Positions 13,582 to 13,591 of a DNA stretch of 13,591 nucleotides are shown piece by piece. The notes below the pieces were generated by a model, which saw only the letters and a list, made by a program, of their open reading frames with translations, ran no database searches and was not told where the DNA came from. The first letter of the stretch is position 1. Every line of letters starts with the position of its first letter. The translations under genes were made by a program, and so were the position numbers. Source of the stretch: CAJUOR01 sp964596105 (GTDB lineage: Bacteria > Bacillota_I > Bacilli_A > Erysipelotrichales > Coprobacillaceae); NCBI GenBank assembly GCA_964596105.1, contig CAZQRT010000037.1, forward strand, positions 1-13,591. The letters are read 5' to 3'.

Positions 13582-13591
13582 AAAGGGAGGA
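13582..13591 (+). promoter_or_regulatory. Ribosome binding site of the next gene
   Basis: AAAGGGAGGA ends the window, about 12 nt after the -10 box. The start codon is expected within the next ten or so bases outside the window. Confidence 0.75.

Overview
The window looks like chromosomal core sequence from a low-to-mid GC Bacillota. Shine-Dalgarno sites are strong and Bacillus-like, TGA is used as a stop, and there is a consensus CcpA/cre site. PNPase is strikingly close to the Bacillus type. Gene content (recG-plsX-rnc, a mixed-type phosphofructokinase, small intergenic gaps) would fit an Erysipelotrichia-like lineage, but I cannot prove that from the sequence alone. I see no phage, insertion sequence, CRISPR array, tRNA or rRNA.

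Layout, left to right. (1) 1-374: an unrecognised 76-residue gene on the minus strand, with its own -10 box and a good terminator. (2) 375-4243: a tightly packed minus-strand operon, pnp > maf > pfk. The genes overlap by 8 and 4 nt and are read from an extended -10 promoter just upstream of pnp. (3) 4244-5647: a minus-strand MATE-family exporter with its own promoter. (4) 5650-9400: a minus-strand run, recG > plsX > rnc. A promoter at the recG/plsX junction drives plsX-rnc, and a terminator folded into the end of rnc closes the unit. (5) 9374-9867: a lone PTS lactose/cellobiose-type IIB protein on the minus strand, divergent from (6) 9868-11187, a plus-strand pair in which a small PH-domain protein is translationally coupled to murQ (MurNAc-6-phosphate etherase). 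The shared intergenic region carries the cre site. (7) 11188-12619: a plus-strand AzgA-type purine permease with a PurBox-like motif in front. (8) 12605-13532: a minus-strand six-helix membrane protein, convergent with the permease and sharing a bidirectional terminator. (9) 13542-13591: a plus-strand promoter and ribosome binding site for a gene beginning just past the window.

Functionally the window joins RNA turnover (PNPase, RNase III), nucleotide-pool cleaning (Maf), glycolysis (PFK), phospholipid synthesis (PlsX), recombination (RecG), and a carbon-regulated cell-wall sugar recycling locus (IIB / PH protein / MurQ). Two points stand out. First, most intrinsic terminators are built into the stop codon of the gene they terminate, sometimes with the stop codon inside the hairpin loop. 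Second, the cre-controlled divergent IIB / PH-domain-murQ locus has no visible MurNAc transporter.
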